Assembly: GCA_017302435.1 (NCBI GenBank)
Contig: JAFLDL010000033.1
Coordinates: 1 to 54,437 of the forward strand
Length of the DNA: 54,437 nucleotides
Source of the DNA: Candidatus Accumulibacter necessarius
GTDB taxonomy: Bacteria; Pseudomonadota; Gammaproteobacteria; Burkholderiales; Rhodocyclaceae
Direction of reading: 5' to 3'
Positions 16,224-25,700 of this stretch are shown here, piece after piece; the first letter of the stretch is position 1, and every line of letters starts with the position of its first letter. Made by a program: the position numbers and the translations under genes. Under the pieces are notes generated by a model. The model saw nothing but the letters and a program-made list of their open reading frames with translations, did not search any database and had not been told where the DNA came from.

Positions 16224-17948
16224 ATGCGGACTTCCCGGTTTTTTTTATCGACACTGAAAGAGGCACCCTCCGACGCCGAGGTGATCAGCCACCAGCTCAT
16301 GCTGCGGGCCGGTATGATCAAACGTCTGGCGGGCGGCATCTACACCTGGATGCCGATCGGTTTGCGCGTGGTGCGCAAGGTAGAGCAGATTGTCCGGGAC
16401 GAGATGGATCGGGCCGGGGCAATCGAGTTGTCGATGCCGGCTGTCCAGCCGGCCGAGCTGTGGCAGGAATCCGGGCGCTGGGACAAGTATGGTCCCGAAC
16501 TGCTGCGCTGCAAGGATAGACACCAGCGCGACTTCGTCATCGGTCCGACGCACGAGGAGGTGATTACCGACGTCGTACGCAAGGATGTCAAGAGCTATCG
16601 CCAGTTGCCGGTTCATTTTTACCAGGTTCAGGTGAAGTTCCGCGATGAGATCCGGCCGCGTTTCGGGGTCATGCGCGGCCGCGAGTTCCTGATGAAGGAC
16701 GGGTACTCCTTTCACAGCAGCTTCGAAGACCTGCAGCGCGAATACCGCAACATGTTCGACACCTATACGCGGATATTCACCCGTCTCGGGCTGAAGTTCC
16801 GTTCCGTCGCTGCCGACACGGGATCGATCGGCGGCACCGGATCGCACGAGTTTCACGTTCTGGCAGATTCCGGCGAGGATGCTCTGGCGTACTGTCCGGA
16901 CTCCGATTTCGCGGCCAACGTCGAACTGGCCGAAGCGCTGGCTGGGGGCGGAAGCCGCCCGCCAGGTACCGTCGTCATGTCCAGGGTTGCCACGCCGGGC
17001 CGAATCCGATGTGAGGATGTCGCCGAACTTCTGGACCTCCCGGTGACCAGGATGGTCAAGGCGATTGCCGTCATTCTGAGTTCGCCGGCCGGTGGTGCTG
17101 GGCAGTTCGCCCTGATCCTGCTGCGCGGTGACCATAATCTGAACGAGCTGAAGGTGCAAAAAGCCCTTGGCGAGTTCCGTTTTGCGCGCGACGACGAGAT
17201 CCTCGACAAGCTGGGCTGTCAGCCTGGCTATATTGGTCCGGTCGGCGTCGTCGATCTGCCCATCTTCGCCGATCGTAGCGTGGCGGTGATGGGCGACTTC
17301 GTCTGCGGCGCCAACGAAGTGGGTTTCCACCTGACTGGAGTCAACTTCTCGCGCGATGTCGCCGAGCCGACGCGAGTCGGCGATTTCCGCAATGTCGTTG
17401 TCGGTGACCTGTCTCCCGACGGCCGAGGCTGGCTGGAGCTCTGCCGCGGCATCGAGGTGGGCCACATTTTCCAGTTGCGTACCAAATACGCTGAGGCGCT
17501 GAAATGCAGCTTCCTCGACGAGGGCGGTCAGAGCCGGATCATGGAAATGGGTTGTTACGGCATTGGCGTCACCCGTATCGTCGGAGCTGCCATCGAGCAG
17601 GGCCATGATGAGCGCGGCATCATCTTCCCGGCGGCCATTGCCCCTTTCCAGGTGTGCATCGTTCCCATGGCTTACGCCAAGAGTGAGGCAGTGCGGGCGG
17701 CTGCCGATGCCCTCTACGCGGAACTGACGGAAGCCGGTATCGACGTTCTGCTCGATGACCGCAACGAGCGTCCCGGGGTAATGTTCGCAGAAATGGAACT
17801 GATCGGCATTCCGCACCGTGTCGTGGTTGGCGAACGCGGTCTCGCGGAGGGAAAGCTGGAATACAAGGGACGCGTCGAAGCAGCGTCACAGATGATCGGC
17901 AGGGCAGAGATCGGCCAGTTCCTGAAGGAGCGACTATGCGTTACCTGA
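16224..17948 (+). CDS. proS: Prolyl-tRNA synthetase
   Basis: A 574-residue bacterial-type class IIa synthetase charging tRNA-Pro. Class II motif 1 is near [20 protein letters not shown], motif 2 near [20 protein letters not shown], and motif 3 near [20 protein letters not shown]. The long insertion between motifs 2 and 3 (about residues 225-400, containing AEALAGG and the [16 protein letters not shown] segment) is the editing domain that clears Ala-tRNA-Pro. The anticodon-binding domain fills the C-terminus. It overlaps the following lytic transglycosylase by 13 bases. Confidence 0.96.
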   Translation: MRTSRFFLSTLKEAPSDAEVISHQLMLRAGMIKRLAGGIYTWMPIGLRVVRKVEQIVRDEMDRAGAIELSMPAVQPAELWQESGRWDKYGPELLRCKDRHQRDFVIGPTHEEVITDVVRKDVKSYRQLPVHFYQVQVKFRDEIRPRFGVMRGREFLMKDGYSFHSSFEDLQREYRNMFDTYTRIFTRLGLKFRSVAADTGSIGGTGSHEFHVLADSGEDALAYCPDSDFAANVELAEALAGGGSRPPGTVVMSRVATPGRIRCEDVAELLDLPVTRMVKAIAVILSSPAGGAGQFALILLRGDHNLNELKVQKALGEFRFARDDEILDKLGCQPGYIGPVGVVDLPIFADRSVAVMGDFVCGANEVGFHLTGVNFSRDVAEPTRVGDFRNVVVGDLSPDGRGWLELCRGIEVGHIFQLRTKYAEALKCSFLDEGGQSRIMEMGCYGIGVTRIVGAAIEQGHDERGIIFPAAIAPFQVCIVPMAYAKSEAVRAAADALYAELTEAGIDVLLDDRNERPGVMFAEMELIGIPHRVVVGERGLAEGKLEYKGRVEAASQMIGRAEIGQFLKERLCVT

Positions 17949-18538
17949 CGGCGCTGTTCGCCTTTCTGCTCCCGCTCGCGGCGCATGCCGGTGCGCAGAA
18001 GTACGAACCCCTCTCAGCCAGCGTGCAGGCGGTGCTGACGCGATCGATTTCTGATCGGGCGCCGCCCAGGAGTTCCTTTCAGGATTCGATGGATGCCATC
18101 GACTGGCTGACCGAGATGTCACGGCGCCTCGAGAAGCGGATTCCTGACCGGGAAGCGCGTTTCGAATTCCTGCGCGCGGTGCATTACGAAGCGACGCGCT
18201 CGGGTCTCGACCCACAACTGGTGCTTGGTCTCATCCAGGTGGAAAGCGGTTTCAAGAAATACGCCGTATCGAGCGCTGGCGCGCGCGGCTTCATGCAGGT
18301 GATGCCCTTCTGGGTGAAAGTCGTCGGACGCAGTGACGACAACCTTTTCCACCTGCGCACCAACTTACGCTACGGTTGCACCATTCTTCGCCACTACCTC
18401 GACATCGAGCGTGGAGATCTGTACCGCGCGCTCGGTCGCTACAACGGCAGCCTTGGCCAGCCGCAATACCCGAATGTGGTTCGCGTGGCGTGGCAGAATC
18501 AGTGGTCTTACACCAAGAGGAAGCTGGCGATGCGCTGA
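17936..18538 (+). CDS. Lytic transglycosylase, SLT domain
   Basis: A 200-residue exported murein lyase. The signal peptide is [20 protein letters not shown]. The SLT/goose-type lysozyme domain follows, with the catalytic glutamate in [17 protein letters not shown] (about residue 102), then [13 protein letters not shown] and [15 protein letters not shown]. It cleaves the MurNAc-GlcNAc bond to give 1,6-anhydro ends. The gene starts inside the last codons of proS (13-base overlap), so it depends on proS transcription. Confidence 0.9.
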   Translation: MRYLTALFAFLLPLAAHAGAQKYEPLSASVQAVLTRSISDRAPPRSSFQDSMDAIDWLTEMSRRLEKRIPDREARFEFLRAVHYEATRSGLDPQLVLGLIQVESGFKKYAVSSAGARGFMQVMPFWVKVVGRSDDNLFHLRTNLRYGCTILRHYLDIERGDLYRALGRYNGSLGQPQYPNVVRVAWQNQWSYTKRKLAMR

Positions 18539-18566
18539 GGCGGGCGCCCTGCGGCGCTCAGCGCAT
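18530..18566. terminator. Shared hairpin spanning both stop codons of a convergent gene pair
   Basis: A perfect 10-bp inverted repeat, ATGCGCTGAG at 18530-18539 and CTCAGCGCAT at 18557-18566, flanks a GC-rich loop. The TGA of the lytic transglycosylase lies in the left arm and the stop of ffh in the right arm, so one hairpin can serve both strands. There is no long T-run. Confidence 0.55.
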
Positions 18567-19913
18567 TCCGGGCATCATCCCCTTGAGACCACGCATCAGC
18601 TGCGACATGCCGCCGCGCGAGAACTGCTTCATCATCTTCTGGGTCTGCTCGAACTGTTTCAGCAGGCGATTCACCTCCTGCACCTGAACGCCGGCACCGA
18701 GCGCGATGCGGCGCTTGCGCGCGGCCTTGAGCAACTCGGGCCGGCTACGCTCGGCAGGCGTCATCGAGTTGATGATGCCTTCAATCCGTGCCACTGCCTT
18801 CTCTTCGCCGCCGGCCGGCAACTGGCCTGCCGCCTGTGAGAACTGTGCCGGCAGCTTCTCGATCATCGACGAGAGGCCACCCATCTTGCGCATCTGGCCG
18901 ATCTGGTCCTTGAAGTCGCTAAGATCGAAGCCCTTGCCCGACTTGAGCTTCTTGGCGAACTCGATCGCCTTTTCCTCGTCGATGCCTTTCCTGGCGTCCT
19001 CGATCAGCGACAGCACGTCGCCCATGCCGAGGATTCTCGAGGCCATTCTCTCCGGGTGAAAGGCTTCCAGGCCAGTCAGCTTCTCGCCTATTCCGGCGTA
19101 CTTGATCGGTTTGCCGGTCACGTGACGAACGGACAGTGCGGCACCACCTCGCGCATCACCATCGAGCTTGGTGAGGATGATTCCGGTCAGCGGCAGGGTC
19201 TCGTTGAAAGCCCTGGCCGTGTTGATCGCATCCTGCCCCTGCATCGCGTCGACGACGAACAGCGTTTCGATAGGTTTGATCGCCGCATGCAGTTCGGCGA
19301 TTTCCTTCATCATCGCCTCGTCGATCGCCAGACGGCCCGCGGTGTCCACCAGCAGGACATCATGGTAGTGACGCTTTGCCCAATCGACCGCATTGCGTGC
19401 GATGTCGACCGGCTTCTCGGTCGTCGCCGAGGGAAAGAAATCCGCTCCGGCCTGGGCGGCAACGGTCTTCAACTGCTCGATGGCCGCCGGGCGATAGACG
19501 TCACAGGAGACAACGAGAACCTTCTTCCTCTGCGTTTCACGCAACATTTTGGCCAGTTTGGCGACCGTGGTCGTCTTGCCGGAACCCTGCAGGCCAGCCA
19601 TCAGGACAATCGCCGGCGGTTGGGTCGCCAGATTCAGCCCGGTGTGCGCCTCGCCCATCAGCGCTGTCAGTTCACGATGGACGACGCCAACGAGTGCCTG
19701 CCCCGGGCTCAACGAGCCGATCACCTCCTCGCCAATGGCCTTTTCCTTGACGGCGGCGATCAGTTGCTTGACCGCGGGCAAGGCCACGTCGGCCTCGAGC
19801 AGGGCGAGGCGAACCTCACGCAAGGCATCGGTGATGTTGCCTTCGGTCAGGCGCGCTTCGCCGCGCAGGTTTTTCATGACGCGGGCAAGGCGTTGGGTCA
19901 GGTTGTCGAGCAT
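18558..19913 (-). CDS. ffh: Signal recognition particle protein
   Basis: A 451-residue SRP54 GTPase that, with 4.5S RNA, delivers ribosome-nascent chains to FtsY. The N domain starts MLDNLTQRLARVMKNL. The G domain has AGLQGSGKTTTVAKLAKML (P-loop), DVYRPAAIEQL, DTAGRL and TKLDGDARGG. The methionine-rich M domain ends at GGMSQLMRGLKGMMPGM. The ATG at 19913 is the conserved start; a longer in-frame start at 19979 adds an unlikely leader. It is divergent from the CcsA/YpjD-like gene with only 31 bases between the starts, the usual neighbour arrangement in proteobacteria. Confidence 0.96.
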   Translation of the reverse strand: MLDNLTQRLARVMKNLRGEARLTEGNITDALREVRLALLEADVALPAVKQLIAAVKEKAIGEEVIGSLSPGQALVGVVHRELTALMGEAHTGLNLATQPPAIVLMAGLQGSGKTTTVAKLAKMLRETQRKKVLVVSCDVYRPAAIEQLKTVAAQAGADFFPSATTEKPVDIARNAVDWAKRHYHDVLLVDTAGRLAIDEAMMKEIAELHAAIKPIETLFVVDAMQGQDAINTARAFNETLPLTGIILTKLDGDARGGAALSVRHVTGKPIKYAGIGEKLTGLEAFHPERMASRILGMGDVLSLIEDARKGIDEEKAIEFAKKLKSGKGFDLSDFKDQIGQMRKMGGLSSMIEKLPAQFSQAAGQLPAGGEEKAVARIEGIINSMTPAERSRPELLKAARKRRIALGAGVQVQEVNRLLKQFEQTQKMMKQFSRGGMSQLMRGLKGMMPGMR

Positions 19914-19944
19914 CTGGATTCCGGCTTGGTGTAAACTGAAAACA

Positions 19945-20784
19945 ATGTCCGACATTCTACTGCACCTTCTACCGCACATCGTTTCATCGCTGCTCTATGC
20001 CGCGCTGGGAATCCATTTCTGGCATACCCGGTGGCGTGAAACCGACCAACCGCTGGTGACCCTTCCGATGCAGCCCTGGGAGCGGGCGGCCATCTTTGGC
20101 GCCCTCGTGGTGCAGGGTTTTGGACTCTACGAGGGGCTGTTCAGCGCTGGCGGCATGCGGTTCTCGTTCAGTTTCGCGCTGTCACTGATGCTCTGGCTGG
20201 CCGTCATGATCTACTGGCTGGAGAGTTTCCGCTCGCGCATGGACGGACTGCAGCCGATGGTGTTGCCGCTAGCCGCGCTGGGTGCGGCAGCTCCGGCCGT
20301 GTTTCCGCAGCTTCGCGTCGTCGCCCACGCCGGCGCCTGGGGTTTCCAGCTCCATTTCCTGACTGCGATGCTGGCCTACAGCCTGTTTACCCTGTCGGCG
20401 CTGCACGCGGTGTTCATGGGCTTTGCCGAACGCAAGTTGCATCAACGCGCAGTCACCAGGAGCCTCGGCAGCCTGCCGCCAATCCTGACCATGGAAGCGC
20501 TGCTGTTTCGCATGATCTTCACTGCTTTCTGCCTGCTGACCGTCGCGCTGGTCAGTGGCGTCATGTTTTCCGAGGTGATCTTCGGCAAGGCCGTGGTGTT
20601 CGATCACAAGACCTTGTTCGCTTTTGCCTCGTGGGCAATCTTCGCCGCCCTGCTGGTTGGACGCCGCGTTTACGGGTGGAGGGGCCGCATTGCCCTGCGC
20701 TGGACCCTGGCTGGATTCATGGTGCTGTTGCTGGCGTATATGGGCAGTCGATTTGTCGCCGAGGTCCTGCTCGGTCGCCTTTGA
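19945..20784 (+). CDS. ypjD: CcsA/YpjD-like inner-membrane protein (cytochrome c assembly family)
   Basis: A 279-residue polytopic membrane protein with eight or so hydrophobic segments, in the CcmC/CcsA/YpjD superfamily. Recognisable pieces are LLYAALGIHFWHT near the start, HAGAWGFQLHFLTAMLAYSLF in the middle, and the C-terminal KTLFAFASWAIFAALLVGRRVYGWRGR. Family members handle heme; the role of YpjD itself is not settled. The conserved ffh-ypjD divergent pair supports the call. The start ATG at 19945 opens directly on the first membrane segment. Confidence 0.85.
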   Translation: MSDILLHLLPHIVSSLLYAALGIHFWHTRWRETDQPLVTLPMQPWERAAIFGALVVQGFGLYEGLFSAGGMRFSFSFALSLMLWLAVMIYWLESFRSRMDGLQPMVLPLAALGAAAPAVFPQLRVVAHAGAWGFQLHFLTAMLAYSLFTLSALHAVFMGFAERKLHQRAVTRSLGSLPPILTMEALLFRMIFTAFCLLTVALVSGVMFSEVIFGKAVVFDHKTLFAFASWAIFAALLVGRRVYGWRGRIALRWTLAGFMVLLLAYMGSRFVAEVLLGRL

Positions 20785-21086
20785 CGTTGCCGCACCACCG
20801 GCCGCGAGGCGCGCGTAACGAAGGGCGGCCAAATTGACGCAGAACCGGCACCGTTACTCACCCTCCGGCGCCATTGCCGGCAATCCCCGGCATCTCGGGA
20901 ACGACTGCTCAGCCACCCGCCTGTGCAGCTTGGTATGGCTGATCTTCCCGCCAGCGGCCAAAAAGGGTTTATCCTATGCCGCCCGCCGAGCCTTGTGCCG
21001 GTGCCTGAACGGTGTCGCAAGTCCGTTGAGGCGTGGAGAGACAAACCCAGGCCGGAATTCGACGCTTGACAGACCCGCACTCCCGC
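20785..21086. other. Intergenic region upstream of tamA
   Basis: About 300 bases without a gene. It should hold the tamAB promoter. A TATCCT -10-like hexamer near 20971 after an A-run is the best candidate, with no convincing -35. Nothing else stands out. Confidence 0.3.
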
Positions 21087-22796
21087 ATGCACAAGCTCCT
21101 TCCCCTTGCAGCGCTGCTGCTCGCCTTGCCTGCCGCCGCGGTGGTGCCACAGTTGCAGGCGCCGGATGATGTGCGCGAGCTGCTGGAAAATTTTCTGGAG
21201 ATCGGCGAGGTTTCGGATGCGCCGGCCCAGGCCGCCCTGGAACGTCGGATGCAGCGCGCGGTGGCGGCGCTGCTGGCGACCGAGGGCTACTTCTCGCCCA
21301 GCGTCGCGCTGCGCCAGCAGGGTGAGCAACTGTTGCTGAGGGTCGACCCTGGCCCGCGTTCGCTGATTGGTAGCGTGCACATCGACATCGCGGGTGATCT
21401 CGATCCGGCGCGTCGCGAGGCGCTGGTGCGCTCCTGGAAGCTGAGCGCCGGTCAGCCGTTCCGGCAAGCCGACTGGGATGATGCCAAGCAATCCCTGCTG
21501 GCCGACCTGCTGGCCGTTGATCACGCTGCCGCTCGCCTGCAGGAAACCAGCGCCGAGGTCGATCCAGAAGCACACCGGGTCGATTTGCGCGTGATCGCTG
21601 ATGCCGGCCCGCGTTACCGCTTCGGCGACCTGAAGATCAGTGGTCTGCAGCGCTACTCGCCAGAACTGGTGGCGCGCTTCAATCGCAGCGTCAGGCCTGG
21701 CGAAGGCTACCGGGAAGATCGTCTGCTGGCCCTGCAGGCCGCACTGCAGAGCGCGCCTTATTTTGCCTCGGTCAGTGTGTCCCTGGAGCGTGGCGACGAT
21801 GACGCTGCAGCGGCCGCCGCCGCGGACGGTTGGGTGACGGCGCCGGTGCGCGTACAGCTCCGCGAGCGGCAGCCGTACCAGGTGTCGTTCAGCGTCGGCT
21901 TCAGCACCAACACCGGTGCGCGCGCTGGAGCCACCTATCGCAACCACGATTTTCTCGGCCGTGCCTGGGATCTGCAGACTGGCGTGCGTCTGGCGCAGTT
22001 GCAGCAGACGGCTTCTGCCGATGTTTTCTTGCCGCCAGACGAGGAGCAGCGCCGCAACGGTGTGGGCATAGCTGTCGAGAACTCCGATATCGAAGATCTG
22101 GGCATCCAGCGCTACGCTATCGGTGCGACGCGTCTGCAGCAGCTTGGCAGCGTCGAGCAACGCCTGAGCCTGAACTGGCAGAACGAACGGCAATCGCCGC
22201 AGGGGGCACCGTCCACCACCAACCGTGCCCTGACCGCACAGGCTGGCTGGACATGGCGGCACGCGGTCGATCCGCTGGATCCTGCAGAGGGGACCTCGCT
22301 GCAGTTTCAGGTTGGCGGCGGCAGCAAGCAACTGCTTTCCGATCAGAACTTCCTGCGTACCTACCTCCGCTACAGCCAGGGGATTCCGCTCAGTGCCAAC
22401 AACGCACTGCTCTTCCGCGGCGAACTCGGGGCAACTTTTGCCCCCTCGTCGGCGGGCATCCCGCAGGACTTCCTCTTTCGTACCGGCGGCAGCAACACGG
22501 TGCGCGGTTACGCCTATCAGAGCCTCGGCGTGCAAGAGGGCTCGGCAATCGTCGGCGGGCGCTACCTGGTGACGATGAGCGGCGAATACACGCACTGGAT
22601 CAAGCCAACCTGGGGTGCGGCGGTTTTTGTCGATGCCGGCAATGCGGTCGACGACTGGCAGGCGATGGATCTCGCGGTCGGCTACGGTGTTGGCGCACGC
22701 TGGCGGAGCCCGGCTGGACCGCTCGGCATTGACCTCGCCTACGGCCAGCGTGAGGGCAAGCTGCGGCTGGACTTTTCCCTGGCGATACCCTTTTGA
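21087..22796 (+). CDS. tamA: Translocation and assembly module TamA (Omp85 family)
   Basis: A 569-residue outer-membrane protein. The signal peptide is HKLLPLAALLLALPAAAVV. POTRA-like domains follow across about residues 25-250 (RSLIGSVHIDIAGDLDPARR, RYRFGDLKISGLQRYSPELV). The C-terminal Omp85 beta-barrel (about 260-569) has FRTGGSNTVRGYAYQSLG, the conserved (V/I)RGY lid-lock motif, and ends in a terminal aromatic strand (LRLDFSLAIPF). TamA with TamB moves lipids and some autotransporters between the membranes. The ATG at 21087 begins the signal peptide; an in-frame start 54 bases upstream lacks support. Its stop overlaps the tamB start. Confidence 0.93.
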   Translation: MHKLLPLAALLLALPAAAVVPQLQAPDDVRELLENFLEIGEVSDAPAQAALERRMQRAVAALLATEGYFSPSVALRQQGEQLLLRVDPGPRSLIGSVHIDIAGDLDPARREALVRSWKLSAGQPFRQADWDDAKQSLLADLLAVDHAAARLQETSAEVDPEAHRVDLRVIADAGPRYRFGDLKISGLQRYSPELVARFNRSVRPGEGYREDRLLALQAALQSAPYFASVSVSLERGDDDAAAAAAADGWVTAPVRVQLRERQPYQVSFSVGFSTNTGARAGATYRNHDFLGRAWDLQTGVRLAQLQQTASADVFLPPDEEQRRNGVGIAVENSDIEDLGIQRYAIGATRLQQLGSVEQRLSLNWQNERQSPQGAPSTTNRALTAQAGWTWRHAVDPLDPAEGTSLQFQVGGGSKQLLSDQNFLRTYLRYSQGIPLSANNALLFRGELGATFAPSSAGIPQDFLFRTGGSNTVRGYAYQSLGVQEGSAIVGGRYLVTMSGEYTHWIKPTWGAAVFVDAGNAVDDWQAMDLAVGYGVGARWRSPAGPLGIDLAYGQREGKLRLDFSLAIPF

Positions 22797-25700
22797 ATAA
22801 CGACGAATTGCCAGCGATGACGCCGGACACGACTGCCCCCATGCCGCCGGCGCCGACGCCCACGCCGCCGCCGGTGCGCTCGTCGCTCCGACACTGGCGA
22901 TGGCTGGCACCACTCGCTGCCCTGCTGATGTTGTTCGCCGGCGCCGGCTGGTTGTTTGGCAGCGAGGCCGGCCTGCGGCTGAGCTGCCGGATCATCGAGC
23001 GGCTTGCCGCTGGTCAGCTGACGCTTGAAGAGCCGGCCGGCACGCTCGGCGGCTCGTTCTTCCTGCCGGCGGTGCATTGGCGCAGTGAGACGCTCGATGT
23101 CCAGATCGAAGCGCTGCAACTGGACTGGCGCCCGCGCGAGCTGTTGCGCGGGCGACTTGCCGTCAGCCGCATCGCTGCGGCGAGTCTGCGCGTGTCGAAC
23201 GTTTCAAGCACCGAGCCCGTGCTGTTGCCCGATAGCCTGGCACTGCCGCTGGCGGTCGAAATCGAGCAGTTGCAGCTCGGCCGGCTTGAAGTCGGTGATC
23301 ATGCCTACCCGGACGGCGAGGCGGCAACGGTCGCCGAGTCGCTCGCGGCGCAACTAGTCAGCGATGGCGCGCTGCATCGCCTGCTCGAGCTACGGGCGCG
23401 GGTGGCGGGTCTGGTGGTCAGCGGTGAAGCCTCGCTGGGCGCAGAAAGGCCGTTCGCGCTGGTAGCGAAAGCCGACATCGAGGGTCAAGCCGGCGGCCGG
23501 CGGCTGGTGTTCGACCTGGCTGCCGATGGCCGGCTCGAAGAGCTCTCGCTGGTCGGTAGTGCGCGGCCGCTCGAGGCCGCGGCCGGCGACCGCTTCGCCG
23601 GTGGAGTCGTGGCGAGGATTGCGCCTTTCGCAGCGCAGCCGGTCGTCGAAGCAGCGGCGGAGTTGACGGGGGTCGACCCCAGAGCCTGGATTGCCGGCGC
23701 GCCACAGGCAGAATTTGACTTGCGTGCCGAATTGCGGCCGCTGGGCGAGTCGGCCGCCGCCCTGGGGGGGCGGCTGCAGCTTGTCAACCGTCGTCCCGGA
23801 GCCGTCGATCGTCAGCTCGTGCCGATCGAATCAGTCACCGCGGGACTTAATCTGAGCGACCTTGAGCTGGAACTGGCGGATCTCGATGTTCGTTTGTCCG
23901 GCGGCGGACGCCTGCAGGGGAGTGGTAGCCTGCGCGACGCCGAACTGGTCCTGCGCCTGGCGGTGACTGCGCTGGACGCGAGTGCGTTGGACAGCGGGTT
24001 GCGCCGTACGCAACTCGCGGGTCCGCTGCGCGCCCGGATCGGCCTCAATAGCCAGCAGCTCGAAGGCAAGCTGCGCGACCCGCGATTCGCGATCGAGGGC
24101 AAACTGGCGATTGATCCAGCCGAGGTCACTGTCGAGACCCTGCAGCTGAGCAGTGGTGACGCGCAGCTGATGGCCAGTGGCAAAGTTGCCCTGGTGGATA
24201 CCGGCCAGTTCACCGTCGCAGGTAGCCTGAAGGATTTCGATCCCAGCCGCTTCGCCAAGCTGCCGGCGGCGCGTCTCAATGCCGAGTTTGACGCACAAGG
24301 CAGCCGTCAGCCGCAGCTCGCGCTGGGACTGCGCTTCCAGCTGCGCAACAGCCGTCTCGGCGGGGAAGCGCTTGCCGGACGCGGCGAGATTGATCTTGCC
24401 GGGGAACGGCTGCGCAAGGCCGACATCGAACTGGCAGCGGCCGGCAACCAGCTATCGGCGAAAGGCGCTTTCGGCGCGCCGGGCGACCGGTTGACCGTGT
24501 CGATCGCGGCGCCAAAGCTTGACCTGCTTGGCGTCGCTGGCGATCTTGCCGGCGTGGTCGTTGTCGGCGGTGGCCTCAAGACGCTGCAGCTGTCAGCGGA
24601 TCTGCATTCGACGCGTCTGGCCGCGGCCGGCATCGGACAGCTGCGTGCGCTGGACCTCCAAGCTGAGCTCGGCGACGGCAGTCAGGGTGCGCTGGTCGGC
24701 AAGCTGCGACTGGCCGGACTGGACCTGCCTGGCGGCGAAACCGTCGCCCATGACCTGCAGCTCGATGCCCAGGGTGTTCGCAGCAAGCACAGTCTCCGCG
24801 GGCAGTTGGCTTTGCCCGGCAAGCGTGGCCTTCGCCTGCTGCTCGAGGGTGGCCTCACCGCGCAGGCGGCCGGCCTGAGCTGGGCTGGCACCTTGAGCGA
24901 GCTGACACTGTCCTCGGTCGTCGATGCGCAGCGGCCTTTCATCAGTCTGGCTTCGGCGATGCCGCTGCAGGTGGCCGCCGCCGGCGTCAGTGCCGGCCCG
25001 GCTGATCTCGTTGGCGCCGGCTGGTCGGCCCGACTGGAGCAATCGCGCTACGCGCAGGGCCGTTGGCAGACTGCCGGCAGCCTGCGCTCCCTGCCAGTCG
25101 TGGCGCTTCTCGCCGAGTTCCCGGAGTGGTCCAGCGCGGTTTCGGCGACAGCGAAGGACAATGGCGACACGCTGCGGCTCAATGGCGATTGGGATATCGG
25201 CAGTGCCGACCGTTCCGCGACGCCAGCCAAGGGGGCGCGAGTCGCCCTGCCGGGCGGGCGAGTACGGCTATGGCGAGAGAGCGGCGACCTGTCGATCGGC
25301 GGCCTGCCTCTCGGCCTGGAAGAGGGGAGCCTGAGCCTGCTGGCCAGGGCCGGGCGTCTCGAAGGCCAGCTCAGACTGCAAGGCAAGCGGCTGGGTGAAG
25401 TGGACGGCGAGCTGAGCGCGGCGAGTTCGGCCAGCGCCTGGATCGATCGGCTGGCGCCCTGGCGCGGCAGGATCAGGCTGAATGCCCCGGATCTGGCCTG
25501 GGCGGGTCCGCTGCTCGGCCAGGGCTGGCAGGTGGGCGGTCGACTGGCGGGCGAGATGCTGCTCGCCGGTACGCCGGCGCTACCGCGACTCACGGGCGAA
25601 TGGCGCGGTGACGGGTTGGCCTTGCGTGCGCTTGACCTGGGGATGCGTCTCGAGCGTGGCAAGCTGCTTTTGCAACTGAGCGGAGAAGCCGATGGTGACG

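Noticed and set aside
16245-17816. Long open frame (over 500 codons) on the minus strand opposite proS
   Set aside because: It is antisense to a fully conserved prolyl-tRNA synthetase, has no family signal and reflects high-GC codon bias.
20670-22913. A 747-codon minus-strand open frame across tamA
   Set aside because: Antisense shadow of TamA; the translation is low-complexity His/Arg/Gln-rich with no domain.
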